Of a DNA stretch of 64,000 nucleotides, positions 22,545 to 34,139 are shown piece after piece. Source of the stretch: Mesorhabditis belari (lineage: Eukaryota > Nematoda > Chromadorea > Rhabditida > Rhabditidae). Under the pieces are notes generated by a model. The model was not told the DNA's origin and did no database searches. It saw only the letters and a program-made list of their open reading frames with translations. Location: NCBI GenBank assembly GCA_958450365.1, contig CAUEEP010000741.1, forward strand, positions 504,001 to 568,000, written 5' to 3'. Each line of letters starts with the position of its first letter. Position 1 is the first letter of the stretch. A program made the position numbers and the translations under genes.

Positions 22545-22812
22545 GAGCACACGTCCTGCTCCGAGTCGGACGTCCGAATCCGAATATTTTGAAACATTCA
22601 AACTTTGGATTTCTCAAAAAGTGTGGCCTTTGAGAATCGTTCGCTTTTCGTCCACTCAAGTAAACAGTGAAAGTATGAGGATCTAGAGTTTCTAAAAGAA
22701 ATATTTCAGAGACGTAATTACAAATCGAACCTTGAAAAAAGTGTAGTTTTTTCAAAGAATGAATCAAAGAATGCTCGGATTCGGACGTCCTACACGGAGC
22801 AGGACGTGTGCT
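22545..22812. repeat. Foldback element upstream of the PARN gene
   Basis: CACACGTCCTGCTCCG then GGACGTCCGAATCCGA (about 22549-22585) is repeated inverted as TCGGATTCGGACGTCC then CGGAGCAGGACGTGTG (about 22774-22811). Loop of about 190 bp with no frame of interest. Confidence 0.75.
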
Positions 22813-22955
22813 TTCCAGGACGGCTTTCCCGCTGATTGTTTGAAAAATTGACATTGCACCTCCTCTACCGTAGTCTGTTACCGTGTCCGTTTACGCCATT
22901 TTCTCTTCGCAAAGTATATCATTCCACTCCCGCCGACATTTTCCATTTATTCATA

Positions 22956-23355
22956 GGGAGTGGGACAAATGCGACCTTTTTTTGCGCACCTGAACATTTG
23001 CGCACCTTTTTTTTGCTGGAAAAGGCCTTAGGAAAGGTCGTAGAGCTTCAAAAGTGTTTTCATAGAAAGGAATCGTATGCGTAGATTCCGAATTTCGACA
23101 AATCACCTCGCTGACACGTCAAATTTGGGCTAAAAGGCAAAAACTGCGGAAAAGCGTTAAGTTGCGTAGTTTTTGCCTTTTAGCCCAAATTTGACGTGTC
23201 AGCGAGGTGATTTGTCGAAATTCGGAATCTACACATACGATTCCTTTCTATGAAAACACTTTTGAAGCTCTACGACCTTTCCTAAGGCCTTTTCCAGCAA
23301 AAAAAAAGGTGCGCAAATGTCCAGGTGCTCAAAAAAAAGGTCGCATTTGTCCCAC
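22956..23355. mobile_element. Palindromic MITE with about 13 bp target duplication
   Basis: Two almost identical arms of about 190 bp face each other, starting GTGGGACAAATGCGACC and ending GGTCGCATTTGTCCCAC. CCATTTATTCATA occurs on both sides (22943-22955 and 23356-23368), a likely target-site duplication. A related copy at 43171-43534 has a 9 bp duplication, so a Mutator-like origin is plausible. The arms differ at few positions, so the copy is young. Confidence 0.85.
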
Positions 23356-23368
23356 CCATTTATTCATA

Positions 23369-23452
23369 TTAGGCTGTCCAGAAAGTCTTTTGGTTCCTTT
23401 TTCATTTGTTGGTTTTAAACGGAAGTACGAAAAGGCTTTCTGGACAGCCTGA
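23369..23452. mobile_element. 84 bp mariner-type MITE
   Basis: Ends TTAGGCTGTCCAGAAAG and CTTTCTGGACAGCCTGA with TA on each side. It sits directly against the target duplication of the neighbouring palindrome. The terminal bases match the TTAGG start common in mariner-family elements. Confidence 0.75.
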
Positions 23453-23806
23453 TATGAAGATGTCAATATCTAATTTTTTTTGTTATTGCTGCTGGAGTTG
23501 AACAATTGAAAGCTTATGTTACACAAAAACTCAATCTTTTGCTAAAGGACCTCCAGCGTAACTCTTTTTTTCAGCGTGACCCGGGTTTGCACCAGACAGA
23601 ATCGACCCTAAAACTTTAAAATTTAATGCAATTGCACTTAGCGTTGGCATTTCTACCAGTGGCAATAATTAACCTCTTCTCCCTTGGATCTACATTTTTG
23701 TCAAATTTAATGCCCATCCACTACCCTTTACTTGGTAACCATCAGATCACTTTTTTTTTTGTTTTTACGTTATTTTACTTCAACCTAATCATTATTTTTT
23801 AGGAAA

Positions 23807-24556
23807 ATGGTCCTCGTTTCGGGCAAAAAGCTGAAGTTGGTCAAAAAGAGGGCTCGCCGTTTCACTCGTCACGAGTCGGACAGATATCTACGCATTCGAC
23901 CGAACTGGCGACGACCCCATGGCATCGACAATCGAATGAGACGCCGATTCAAGGGAACAAGGGAAATGCCCAACATCGGTTATGGAAACAACAAACAAAT
24001 CAAGCACGTCCTTCCCTCCGGCTACCAGAAGGTCCTCGTTCACAACCCAAAGGTATTTTTTAGAACTTTATATTACATGGTAATATTCATATTTGGCTGG
24101 AAAATAGCAAAAACCTAGCAAAAACCAACGTTTCTAAACCAAAAAAACGTCTAAACGTTCCCTTATTTTGCAAATAATTGATTGAACGTGTACAAGCTAT
24201 GGTTATAGCTTGATACTTTCAAAAATCAAATTCTATTTTTTAATTTTCTTCGATTTTAAACAATGTGTTTAAAATGTGCTTGCAAAGTTTTTTTGTTATT
24301 CTAGCAACAATTATCTGAAGGAATTCTTTCAGATATAAGGTAGCTGATCTAGAAGACGTAGGCTGTAAAAGGATGATTTTATTTATTATCTTTTTAGGAA
24401 CTCGAGATGCTCTTGATGCAAAACCAAAAGTATGCTGCCGAAATCGCTCACGCTGTTGGTGCTAAGAAGAGGAAAGACATTGTCGAAAGAGCAAAACAAC
24501 TAAACATCAAATTGACCAATGGTAACGCACGAATTCGGACTGAAGAAAATGAATAA
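23807..24556 (+). CDS. rpl-32: 60S ribosomal protein L32 (eL32)
   Basis: Component of the large cytosolic ribosomal subunit. Exons 23807-24052 and 24398-24556 give 134 aa, the usual length of eL32. The N-terminal half ([20 protein letters not shown], then [12 protein letters not shown]) and [16 protein letters not shown] are the conserved eL32 core; the C-terminal exon carries [20 protein letters not shown]. The start lies 4 bp after ATTTTTTAG, a spliced-leader acceptor, as for most worm ribosomal protein genes. A 345 bp intron contains no repeat. An AATAAA-type signal (GTTAAATAAATG) overlaps the stop region at about 24559. Confidence 0.97.
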
Positions 24557-24689
24557 GGTGTTAAATAAATGTTTTTGGTTATTTATGATGAATCTTTTTC
24601 AGATTTTTCGCGTTTTATAATTAATATTGAGGAAATTTAAAAGTACCCCAGTGGGGAGAAAGTAGCAGGTGTTTAGGGATCTATTTAGG

Positions 24690-26515
24690 AATAGAACTTA
24701 AAGAATTTTGACTTTATCCATCTTCCAAAACAGCCCAAAATTAATGCAGAAACATTGAGTTTTGCGTCATGAATCGGATCGATGTCTTCTTGTTTGAGGA
24801 ACAGATACGCAGATCCACATTCAATATCAATACATCGAGTACCCGTTTTATCTACATCATTTTTTGGACAATCGAGCGCGATCAAGACTCGATCTCGTTT
24901 TTCAGAAATAGTTGTCAAATAGAAAAAGAAATAGTTGGATATCTCCTTATAATCCTCCGATTGCTATTTACAGTCGAAAACCTCATTATGTTCTGCGGCA
25001 TTGTTCAAAGATACCCATTTTGCAAGGTACTCAAAAGATTTTCGAAATTTCTCAGGTTCAAAGAAGCAACCACTCCCTCATTCTGATAAACTGATAATAC
25101 CTTACAGTATTTTTCAGGGTGACAGAAACACTCGTATTTCAGTCGTGCTTTCAACTGAAACGTACAGTTGACAGGGAAATCGAGTAAATCACTAGTTGAA
25201 TGTCTTTGCAATTGAGCTATTACAGTGGGTCGAAGTGGACGTCTCGGACGAAATTGACTAAAGGGTCCTATCACAAAGGACCAAGCGCACCCAAAGATAA
25301 TTGGGTATTTTTCAAAATAAAACTATCCGTTAAAATGGGAATTAATTTTTGTAGCTTTAACTCAGACATTTTCACGATTACGCCAATTTTCTTTGATCAA
25401 TTATCTTTGAACAATTATCTTTTTAGAAAGAGTTCGCCAACAAGAGTTGTATTTGATTTCACTTTTCCCGAATTTCAGATAATTTGGATTTGAGATAGTT
25501 TCTTCTTTTAATAAACTGCACATCATGTTTTGTGAAAACAAAGATAACTCTTGTCCCATTGGCGTAATCGTGAAAATGTAGTTTTTGTAACTTGACTCCT
25601 TTAAGTGTTTCTATTTTCTCGAATTGATGAACTCTTTCCTAAAAAGCTGCCCACATTTTCTTTGAATGAACATTTGATGATTTCCCCAATGAATCAGCAT
25701 AGAGATCGTTTTGGTGATTGACCTGAAATGTTTGACCTAACTTGTAATTGTTACCTACAAAACCTGTGGTTCTCGAAAAAGTCCCATCGCTTTGGGACTC
25801 ATAATTTAGAGTTCCTTTGATGCTTATTTTCTCAGACTCATCCATTCGGCGAATTTCAGGATAAAGTCGCTGTCGGATTGATTCTTTGGAGAAATCATCA
25901 AATGATAAAGTTTTTGGAAAGAGGAAAGGAAAACGCAAAATTTCGGTTTCAAATCTCGATGAATGATCCGATTTGTAAGTAAGCGGGTCTATCCCAAAAC
26001 AGCGCCGCCAAAACAGCGCCGACCAAAACAGCACCACCCAAAATAGCGCCGTGCCCAAAACAGTGCCAATGAAAAAACGTTTTTTGGGCGTTTTTGCATT
26101 GGCGCTGTTTTGGGTACGGCGCTGTTTTGGCGGCGCTGTTTTGGCGGCGCTGTTTTGGTCGGCGCCGTTTTGGGATAGACCCAAGTAAGCATTCAAGTGA
26201 TGCGAATAAATGCTTAGCTAAACAGAGGAGCGTTTTCAATGAAAACTTTTCATTGTATAAACAATTTTTCGATAATCACGTACTAAAAGCTTAAAGATAT
26301 CGTAAACAAAAGTTTGCTAATTTATCGCTTAAATAAATCTCCCGGTTTACTGTAGTAAGTCAAGAGACTGGAACTTTATAAAAGTTTAAAAAAATCGTGC
26401 TTTCTCACCGTCTTTGAGTGGTCCATTTACACAGTATTCCATGTGATTCACAAAAATGGATTCTATCATGAAATTTGAGAAGTGAACGGTGATTTGATGA
26501 TGAACAGCTTTCCAA
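24690..26515 (-). CDS. Unassigned minus-strand exons, possibly a degenerate gene
   Basis: Several stretches on this strand look coding but I do not recognise a family. In transcription order: about 26409-26515 (DWKAVHHQITVHFSN...NHMEYCVNGPLKD, GTGAG donor at 26408); about 25639-25984 (115 codons, with RQRLYPEIRRMDESEKISI and KGTLNYESQSDGTF); 25101-25257 (TTTAG acceptor, RPRRPLRPTVIAQLQRH, Cys-containing KYECFCHPEKYCK, GTATTA donor); and about 24690-24960 (RDRVLIALDCPKNDV, RCIDIECGSAYLFL). I could not join them in one phase. A 198 bp hairpin MITE is inserted right before the second block. Exon edges are approximate; a pseudogene is possible. Confidence 0.35.
25985..26182. mobile_element. GGCGCTGTTTTGG hairpin MITE, 8 bp target duplication
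   Basis: Ends GGGTCTATCCCAAAACAG and the inverse; inside are several tandem copies of GCGCTGTTTTGG on each arm. AAGTAAGC flanks both sides (25977-25984 and 26183-26190), an 8 bp duplication as made by hAT-type transposases. It is strikingly GC-rich compared with its surroundings. Confidence 0.88.
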
Positions 26516-27145
26516 TCAAAATCGGGAAGTCGGCCAAATGCGACATTTCAATCGACCAATCGTCGCCAAATATATTTCGCGAAGAGCAGACGCAGAAAAC
26601 AAGCGATTTTGGGGAGTGAGACAAATGCGATCTTTTTTGCGCACCCGGCCCATTAGCCCACCTTTCACGTTTTAAAAAAAGCTCTAAAAAGCTAACATTA
26701 ACCAATTTCTATTCCAAAAGTTGTTTTTCTGGATAATTTTAGGGCGTAGAATCGAAATTTTGACATATCAGAGCTTGTGGAAGCAAAAGGACGGAGTTAT
26801 ACATCGGGAAATCGGGACGGGAAAAATCGACAATTTTCTGTAATTTGATCCACCCGTTTTACAATTCAAATTAGTTTCACAAGCTCTGATACGTCAAAAT
26901 TTGGATTCTGCACGCTAAAATTAGCCAGAAAAACAACTTTTGCAATAGAAATTGGTTATTATTAGCTTTTTAGAGCTTTTTTAAAAGATGAAAAAAGGTG
27001 CGCTAATGCTAAATGCTAATGGGTGCGCAAAAAAAGGTCGCATTTGGCCGACTTCCCGATTTTGATGGATCGCATTTGTCTCCCTCACCAAAATCGATCG
27101 TTTTCTGCGTCCGCTCTTCGCGAAATATATTTGGCGACGATTGTT
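26514..27145. repeat. Complex inverted repeat carrying a copy of flanking exon-like sequence
   Basis: Left arm (about 26514-26665) and right arm (about 27010-27145) share AAATCGGGAAGTCGGCCAAA, TCGTCGCCAAATATATTTCG and GACAAATGCGATC, but the blocks occur in a different order. The inner part (about 26680-26970) is a second inverted repeat (CCAATTTCTATTCCAAAAG and GGATAATTTTAG). Related in its AAATGCGA..TTTTTTGCGCAC part to 22956-23355. Confidence 0.7.
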
Positions 27146-27598
27146 CTGGAACAGAATATGCGATTTGAGCTTGTCAAATGAAAGATTCTAACTCAAAATT
27201 TGTTTTATGCTGCTTGTCAACTTATGTTTGTCAATAAAAAGACAACTGCCTGAGTTTAATTCCTTGTTCTACCAGGAGCAAAAAAGACAAAAATCTGAAA
27301 AAATTCTCGCTTATCAAATCAATTGATGGTTGAAAGATAAAAACCACTTGTTTTTGCAGAAGAAGAAAGGATTTATTGAGAATTCAAATGTGTAAGGGGA
27401 AAAAAGTGTATACAAACTGTAAACAAGTTAAAACTGACACTTTGGAGTGCACTTTGTGCTCAATATTTGTAAACATACCTTTCTGGTGCACTCAATACTT
27501 CATTTCAGCTCGCTTTGCAATGAAGAATTCAGTTTATCAGAAAGGGTGATGATTTTTGAGCTTCAAAAAATAAAAGTACAATGCTGATCAAATAATTG

Positions 27599-27849
27599 GG
27601 GGTAGGCTAGTTTCCGCAACTTTTTTTGCGCAACAGGGTCATTTGCGCAACTCACCATAACTTTCTTCTAAGTGGACCAATGTTTATGATTGTTGGTGTC
27701 ATTTTGTTGCACTTATTGAGATCTACAAAATGACACCAAAATCATAAAGATTGACCCATTTAGAAGAAAGTTATGGTGAGTTGCGCAAACGACCCAGTTG
27801 CGCAAATGACCCTGTTGCGCAAAAAAAGTTGCGGAAACTAGCCTACCCC
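27599..27849. mobile_element. Hairpin MITE family C, copy 1, 8 bp target duplication
   Basis: Ends GGGGTAGGCTAGTTTCC and GGAAACTAGCCTACCCC, flanked by AATAATTG on both sides (27591-27598 and 27850-27857). Almost fully palindromic 251 bp element containing TTGCGCAA motifs. A second copy is at 58379-58599. Confidence 0.9.
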
Positions 27850-28125
27850 AATAATTGAGTGTCACTAAATCAATTGTGAACAACTTGATCGTGTAGGTGA
27901 GACAAGAAAGCTACAGTACACCAAGTCAAGACAATTTGCATCGAATACCAAATTTACATGTAAAGATCAAATAAAACTGATCGCCTCAACAAAAGATTAT
28001 CATTTCATCACTTCTTCAAATCACATCAAATCTTCAAACAACTTTGGTGGGTTTTTTTTTCTTTGCTTATTTTTATTCTCTATTCTACTTTGTTGATTTT
28101 TAATCGTTGTTGCTGTTTTAGCAAA

Positions 28126-31100
28126 ATGGAAGTGTCTAGCCGTGGATCGACAGCGAGTAACGGATTTGAACGGGCCGTTTGGGCTCCTGATTCTCAACTT
28201 GGGTGAGAGCTTTGCTAAATCTTGCTTAAAACCATTCAACTACTCAAATCTTGATTTGAACTTTAGCATTTAAAAGACTTTGTTTTAATTTGTAACGATA
28301 GATTGCTAAGTGGTTACTTGGGTAAATTACAAGAAGCTAGTTAGAAAAGTTCTATAGCACTAGTCTAACTTCTTTAAGGGAATTTGTTTGTTTAAACCAT
28401 CTTTTTAGATATGTCTTGGGAGACATTGTCGACATCGGTGCTGAAATGCTATCAATCAAACGTCGGGATAACCAACAAATCGTAAATTTTGTTGTTGGTT
28501 GAGTAATGTCGATTTTTAGATACAAGCAAGCCATGATGTCGTGTTTCCAGCCGACGAAAATCTCGAAAAGGTCGTTGATGACAATTGTGAGCTTTGTGGT
28601 CGTTTACCATTCGTTATTGTTTTTCTAGGTTCACTGATGTATTTGAACGAGGGAACATTGCTTCACAATTGCCATCAACGTTACGAGAAGAAACAGATCT
28701 ATGTAAGTTCGTTCTATTGACTATGTTTTATCTTCTTATTTTAGACCTATGTCGCAAACATCCTCGTCTCGATCAATCCATATGAGCCACAACGAGAGCT
28801 CTATTCGACGGAAACAATCGCGTCATACCGCGGGAAATCGCTTGGACAAATGGCGCCACACATTTACGCACTAAGTAGAGTTTGATTTATATCTATATAC
28901 TTGCTAACTTGTTTGTTTAGCTGACAAAGCCTATCGCGACATGAGAAGGACGGGTGAAGCGCAATCGTTGATCGTTTCGGGAGAGTCAGGTGCCGGCAAA
29001 ACGGAAAGCCAGAAGGCTGTGCTCAAGTACCTCTGCGAGAACTGGGGAAAAGAAGCCGGTCCTATTCAGCAGCGACTTTTGGAAAGTGAGTGACCTTTGT
29101 AAACAGTTTGACGATGAGCATTTCAAGCCGATTCTTTTATTTAAACTTTTGTTTTTTGCGTTTATTGAGAAACACTTATTAGTCAATGCGTTAAAGCGCT
29201 TTCATTTTGATTTAGCCGATTCATTATATCGATTTAGCCGATTCATTATATCGATTTAGCCAACCCGATCCTTGAAGCCTTCGGAAATGCAAAAACGACG
29301 CGAAACAACAATAGCTCGCGCTTTGGAAAATTTGTCGAGATTCATTTCAACAACAAGGCAAAACTTTTGCGTTTTCAACCATAAACCTTTTCTTTTAGCA
29401 TCTTGTCACTGGAGGATTCGTCTCGCACTACTTATTGGAAAAATCACGCATTTGCACACAGGCTTCAAGTTGGTTTTTGCAATCCTGAATTATTTATTGT
29501 GATTTAGATGAACGCAACTATCACATTTTCTACCAACTCATTGCTGGTGCCGACGACGAAATGTACAAAGTCTTCGGATTATCATCGCCTGATCGTTTCA
29601 ATGTTTGCGATTTTGTGTGTCTGGCTTTTTTTATGTTTGAACTTTAGTATTTGAAACGCGGAACTCTCGACTTCTTCGTTAGACCAGAAAATGAAAAGCC
29701 GATCAACAAGGAGCGTTTTGCGGCAGGAGTATGTTCATTCTAGCAATTGATTATACATTTTTCTTTAGGCTTCAACGAGCGTAGATCGAATTGTGGATGA
29801 CGCTGGTGATTTTGCGAATCTGATGCGCTGTCTTGAAAAATGTGGCTTGGATCGCCCTCAAATTATGCAAATCTTTGGGTTAGTGAACTGTTTAAGGCGA
29901 CTTGAATAATTTGACATATTTAGGATTGTGGCCGCCATTCTGCACTTGGGTAACATCGACTTTGTGGCTTGCAATGATGGAGGAAAAGGTAGAAGATTGC
30001 TCGGATGGTGACTTTGCTATTACAATTCTTTTAGAGGGAAGCAATTTGACCCCCGGCAGCGAGAATTCATGTGGATGTGCAGCACGTCTCCTTGGCATCG
30101 ATGACCAACAACTGCGAATGGCGCTTACTTCTCGCGCAATGCAAACGACTCGTGGTGGTTCAAAGGGAACTCTTTACATGTGAGAAATTTATCGGTTGAT
30201 TAGGAATAAAATTAGTGTTGAATGTTTCGTGGCTGTGATTTTAAATCAATTTTTATATTGAAGTGAATGATGCGGGTCTTTTTAGGGTGCCATTAAAGCC
30301 AACGGAAGCGCTTGCTGCCCGCGACGCCCTTGCGAAAGCAATCTACTCTCGCCTCTTCGATTGGATCGTTGCTACAATCAACAAGTCAATCCCATTTAAC
30401 GACAGTCACAGCTACATTGGTGTTCTAGACATTGCCGGCTTTGGTGAGTGACTTTCCGAAGTTAATGACGCTTTTTGTTTAGAGTTCTTCACCATCAACT
30501 CTTTCGAGCAATTCTGCATCAATTATTGCAACGAGAAGCTGCAAAATTTCTTCAACGAACGAATTCTCAAGCAGGTTGGCACTTTTGGAAGAGATATTTG
30601 TTTACCGTTGCAAGTTTAGGAGCAAGAACTTTACGAGAAGGAAGGTCTCGGTGTCGAGAAGATTACGTATGTTGACAATCAGGATTGCATTGGTGAGAAA
30701 TGCTTATGTGGTAACAATATATTTCAAAGTTTAGATCTTTTTGAGCGTCGTGGAACTGGAATGTTGGATCTTTTGGATGAAGAGATGCGCCTCCCGAAAC
30801 CACTGCACACGCATTTCACGACGGCCGTTCACGATTCGAACAAGAAGCATTTCCGTCTTGATGTAAGAATTTAACAAGCCAGAGCTAATATAAGGGATAA
30901 TAACTTTATTACTCACCTCGTCATTAAATATTTTTTCATTTTAGGCTCCACGCAAATCGCTGCTCAAAGAACATCGAGGAATGCGAGATGATGATGGACT
31001 TTTGGTTCGGCACTTTGCTGGAACGGTTTGTTCAAAATTATAACAAACTCTCATTTAATGTATTGCTTTTAGGTTTGCTATGAAACTGCGCAATTCATCG

Positions 31101-34100
31101 AGAAGAACAATGACGCTTTACATGCGTCTTTGGAGGCCCTCTTTGAAGCTAGCAGGTTGGTGATTTGAAGTTAATAATCGTCAAATGTATTTGCTTCTTT
31201 CAAGTTTAGTTTTTCTCTTTTAGTACTCCACTCATCAAGCTTCTCTTCGAGACACCACAAGAAATGCCAGCCACTCCTGGAGGATCGCTTTTATCTACAC
31301 CCAGCCGTGCAAAGCGCCTCGTCGTCCCTTCAGTTGGATCAAAGTTCCGCGCACAACTGGCAGTGCTTTTGGAGAAGTTGAGCCATACGGTAAGTATCTC
31401 ATGAATGATCACGATTTCTTGTTTTTAGGGCACCCACTTTGTGCGATGCGTGAAGCCGAATAGCTCAATGTCGCCGTGGTGTTTTGATGGATCGTCAGTG
31501 TTATCTCAACTTCGATGTGCTGGAATGGGATCGGTACTTCGCTTGATGCAAAATGGTTATCCTAGCAGGTTGTTTATTGATTAGAGATGGGGAAATTCTC
31601 TTTTGTAGGACTGGCTTCTCGGATCTCTACACGATGTATGCTTCCGTTCTTCCGCCAGAGATTGCCCGACTCGATCCTCGGCTCTTTTGCAAGGTTGATT
31701 AGTTCAAGTAATTAGATAATTCTGCCTATTTTAGTGTCTTTTCCGTGTGCTTGGCCTCGACAACGATGATTTCAAGTTTGGCATGACAAAAATCTTCTTT
31801 CGCCCAGCTAAATTTGCTGAATTTGATCAGGTTTTCAAATTCGACAAGCGTTTTCAACTTCTCTTCTATTTTTTAGCTTCTTCGCCAAGATGTCGACGCG
31901 ATGAAAGGATTGGTGGACAAAGTGAAGACCTGGTTGCACACTGTTCGTTGGAGAAAAGCTCAATACGGCGTGTGGAGTGTCATCAAATGTGGGTGCTTTT
32001 AATAGATGCTCTCTATTCTGATTTTTAGTGAAGAACAAGCTTCTTTACCGAGCCGAACAAGTGACAATGATGCAAAAGTATGCCCGCGGTTTCTTAGTTC
32101 GCCAAAAGTTTTTGTCTCGGTTTGTTTAGAAATGAATTTTTATTTTTATTCTGCTGTAAATTTAGTTTTGCTGTTTACCGCAAAGCAGTGAATCTGCAAA
32201 CTCGTGGATTCGAAATGAAGAACCTTGTGAGTGAATTGAGCCCGACAAGTCGCAAAGCATGGGAAGCTGAGGTGAGTATCTGATTTTATTATCACAAAGT
32301 GTGTCCTTTCAGGTCTCCGAATCAGAAAAAGCACTCGAACTTCTCGTGAACTTCTGCAAGGTTTGTTGAAGTTGTCATTTTTGTGCAAGGTTTCCCCTTT
32401 TAGGATCAAAACGTGGAACTCGACCGCATTATAGTGGACTACGAAAAAGGTGTGGCCCATGTCGACAAAATGATCAGCGATTTGAGGTAACTTTGAATTA
32501 GAAGTTACCAATGTGTTTGAAATTGAAGGGGTCAGCTCGCTGCTGATGAAGCTGCTCGTTTGGCTGAAATCGAACGCAAAATGGTCGAGGAACGCGAAAG
32601 AGAAGAGAAAGAACAACAAGAGGCGATTCTGAAGGCGCAAGAGGTTGAGCGATACGAGGCGAAGTAGGTATTTTGGATGTACATAAGGCTGATATTGCAA
32701 TAGAGTACTAAATCGGCATAGTTTAAACTAACTTGGATCCACAGCTTATATACCTATTTTAGACGTCGTGAAATGGAAGCTGAACGTGTTCGCGTCGAAG
32801 CCGAATTCCAGAAACGGCAGGCCGAAGAGAAAGCCCGCGAAATGACCGCCTTGGCAGAAGAGCAAGAAAAGTAGGTTGTCTGTATTTTACACTAAAACAT
32901 CGTGATTTTGTAGACGTGCACGCGAGGAGCAGAAACGTTTGGATGGTCTTGTGGCTGCGCGTCTTGCATCGGAGAAAGGAGCACAAGCGACGATGATCGA
33001 ATCTCCTGCACCACCTACAATTGTTATTGGGTTAGTTTGATAACGTTTATAGTTAGGCTTTGACCCACGAAAATGAATATAGTAGTTTTACTTTAGATCG
33101 TCAACTCCTTCTGGCAACAGCAGTCAACCGAAAAGGGCCAAGCTCGATCTCGCTTCATGGAAATACTCTGATCTTCGTGAGACGATTAACACGGCACAAG
33201 GTTTGTGATTAAGATTATATTAGCACCATTATTGTTTAGATGCTGATCTATTGGCGGCTTGCAAGGAGGAGTTTCATCGTCGTTTGCGCGTCTACAACGG
33301 ATGGAAGCAGAAAATGCGTGAGTGGATTCGATTTGACTACGGCTCTATGCCAGTGTTTAGTAATGATCAGGCGAAAGAAAAGCCTCGAGCTGTGCCACTC
33401 GCCATGAAGAAAAAGACCGAAATGAACAATAACGAATCGACTGAAGGTATTTGTGATGTTTGAATTTTCACCTTCCTCCATTTTAGCTTCACCAGTCCCC
33501 AAATCCTATCAAGCAAATCACCCAATGCACATCGCCGGACCACAACGCTACTTCAAAGTGCCACTCTCGATCGGAAGGAATCTTGGAAGTGAGTGCTTTA
33601 TGGAGTCTTTCTTGGTTCTGATTGCTGCTTCGAGATCTGATTGATATTTTTTCAAATTTCAGGCATGCGCTTCGAGAAATCTGGCGCTCAATACGGTTTC
33701 TGGTATGGCCACTTCAATGGACAATGGATTCAACTGACAAATCGAGATTTCGAACAACAAAGCTCCTGTCGTTTTGTCGGCAGGTTATTTGTCTTTCTAG
33801 TGATGGCTTGAGCTCAATTCCTTTGTTTAGGTCGTGACGATTTCGAGATGTGCCAGGTGCCACTTAATGTCACCCAATTGCCTACTTTGAGGGTACGTAT
33901 TTAATAGCACTTAAAGCTTTCTAAAACGTTAAAACTTTTCTATCTTGCTTCTTTAGGGTGCTGAAATCTTGGAAGATGACTTCGAAGCGATGTGGGATCA
34001 CGTGAATGGAAAGAAACAAAGAGCAGAAATGATCCAACTGATGGGAACAACGATCGCAAAGAAAAGGAGAAATCTTTCTTGTTCTTTCTTCATTTCCCCA

Positions 34101-34139
34101 TTTATTCATCTCATCTCATCGTTCATTCTTTGCATTTAA
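28126..34139 (+). CDS. Unconventional myosin VI heavy chain
   Basis: Minus-end-directed actin motor, 1,308 aa in 37 exons: 28126-28202, 28409-28481, 28520-28586, 28629-28702, 28745-28874, 28921-29085, 29260-29357, 29399-29468, 29508-29602, 29648-29728, 29769-29878, 29924-29988, 30035-30179, 30286-30443, 30483-30574, 30620-30692, 30735-30862, 30945-31025, 31073-31155, 31224-31389, 31429-31568, 31609-31693, 31735-31830, 31877-31988, 32029-32119, 32166-32271, 32313-32360, 32404-32486, 32529-32663, 32763-32870, 32914-33030, 33097-33200, 33240-33446, 33487-33588, 33663-33779, 33831-33892, 33957-34139. P-loop GESGAGKT, switch II DIAGFEFF, converter, then the VI-specific insert ([15 protein letters not shown]) and IQ motif, a charged helix ([13 protein letters not shown]), and the cargo domain ([19 protein letters not shown]). 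Introns 29358-29398 and 33780-33830 use GC donors. Every junction is in phase. Worms have two myosin VI genes (spe-15, hum-8); which one is unclear. Confidence 0.95.

Noticed and set aside
25935..26010. A kinase-like HRDLKP motif on the minus strand
   Set aside because: It appears only in a frame with stops downstream after mentally removing the MITE, with no other kinase motif around it.
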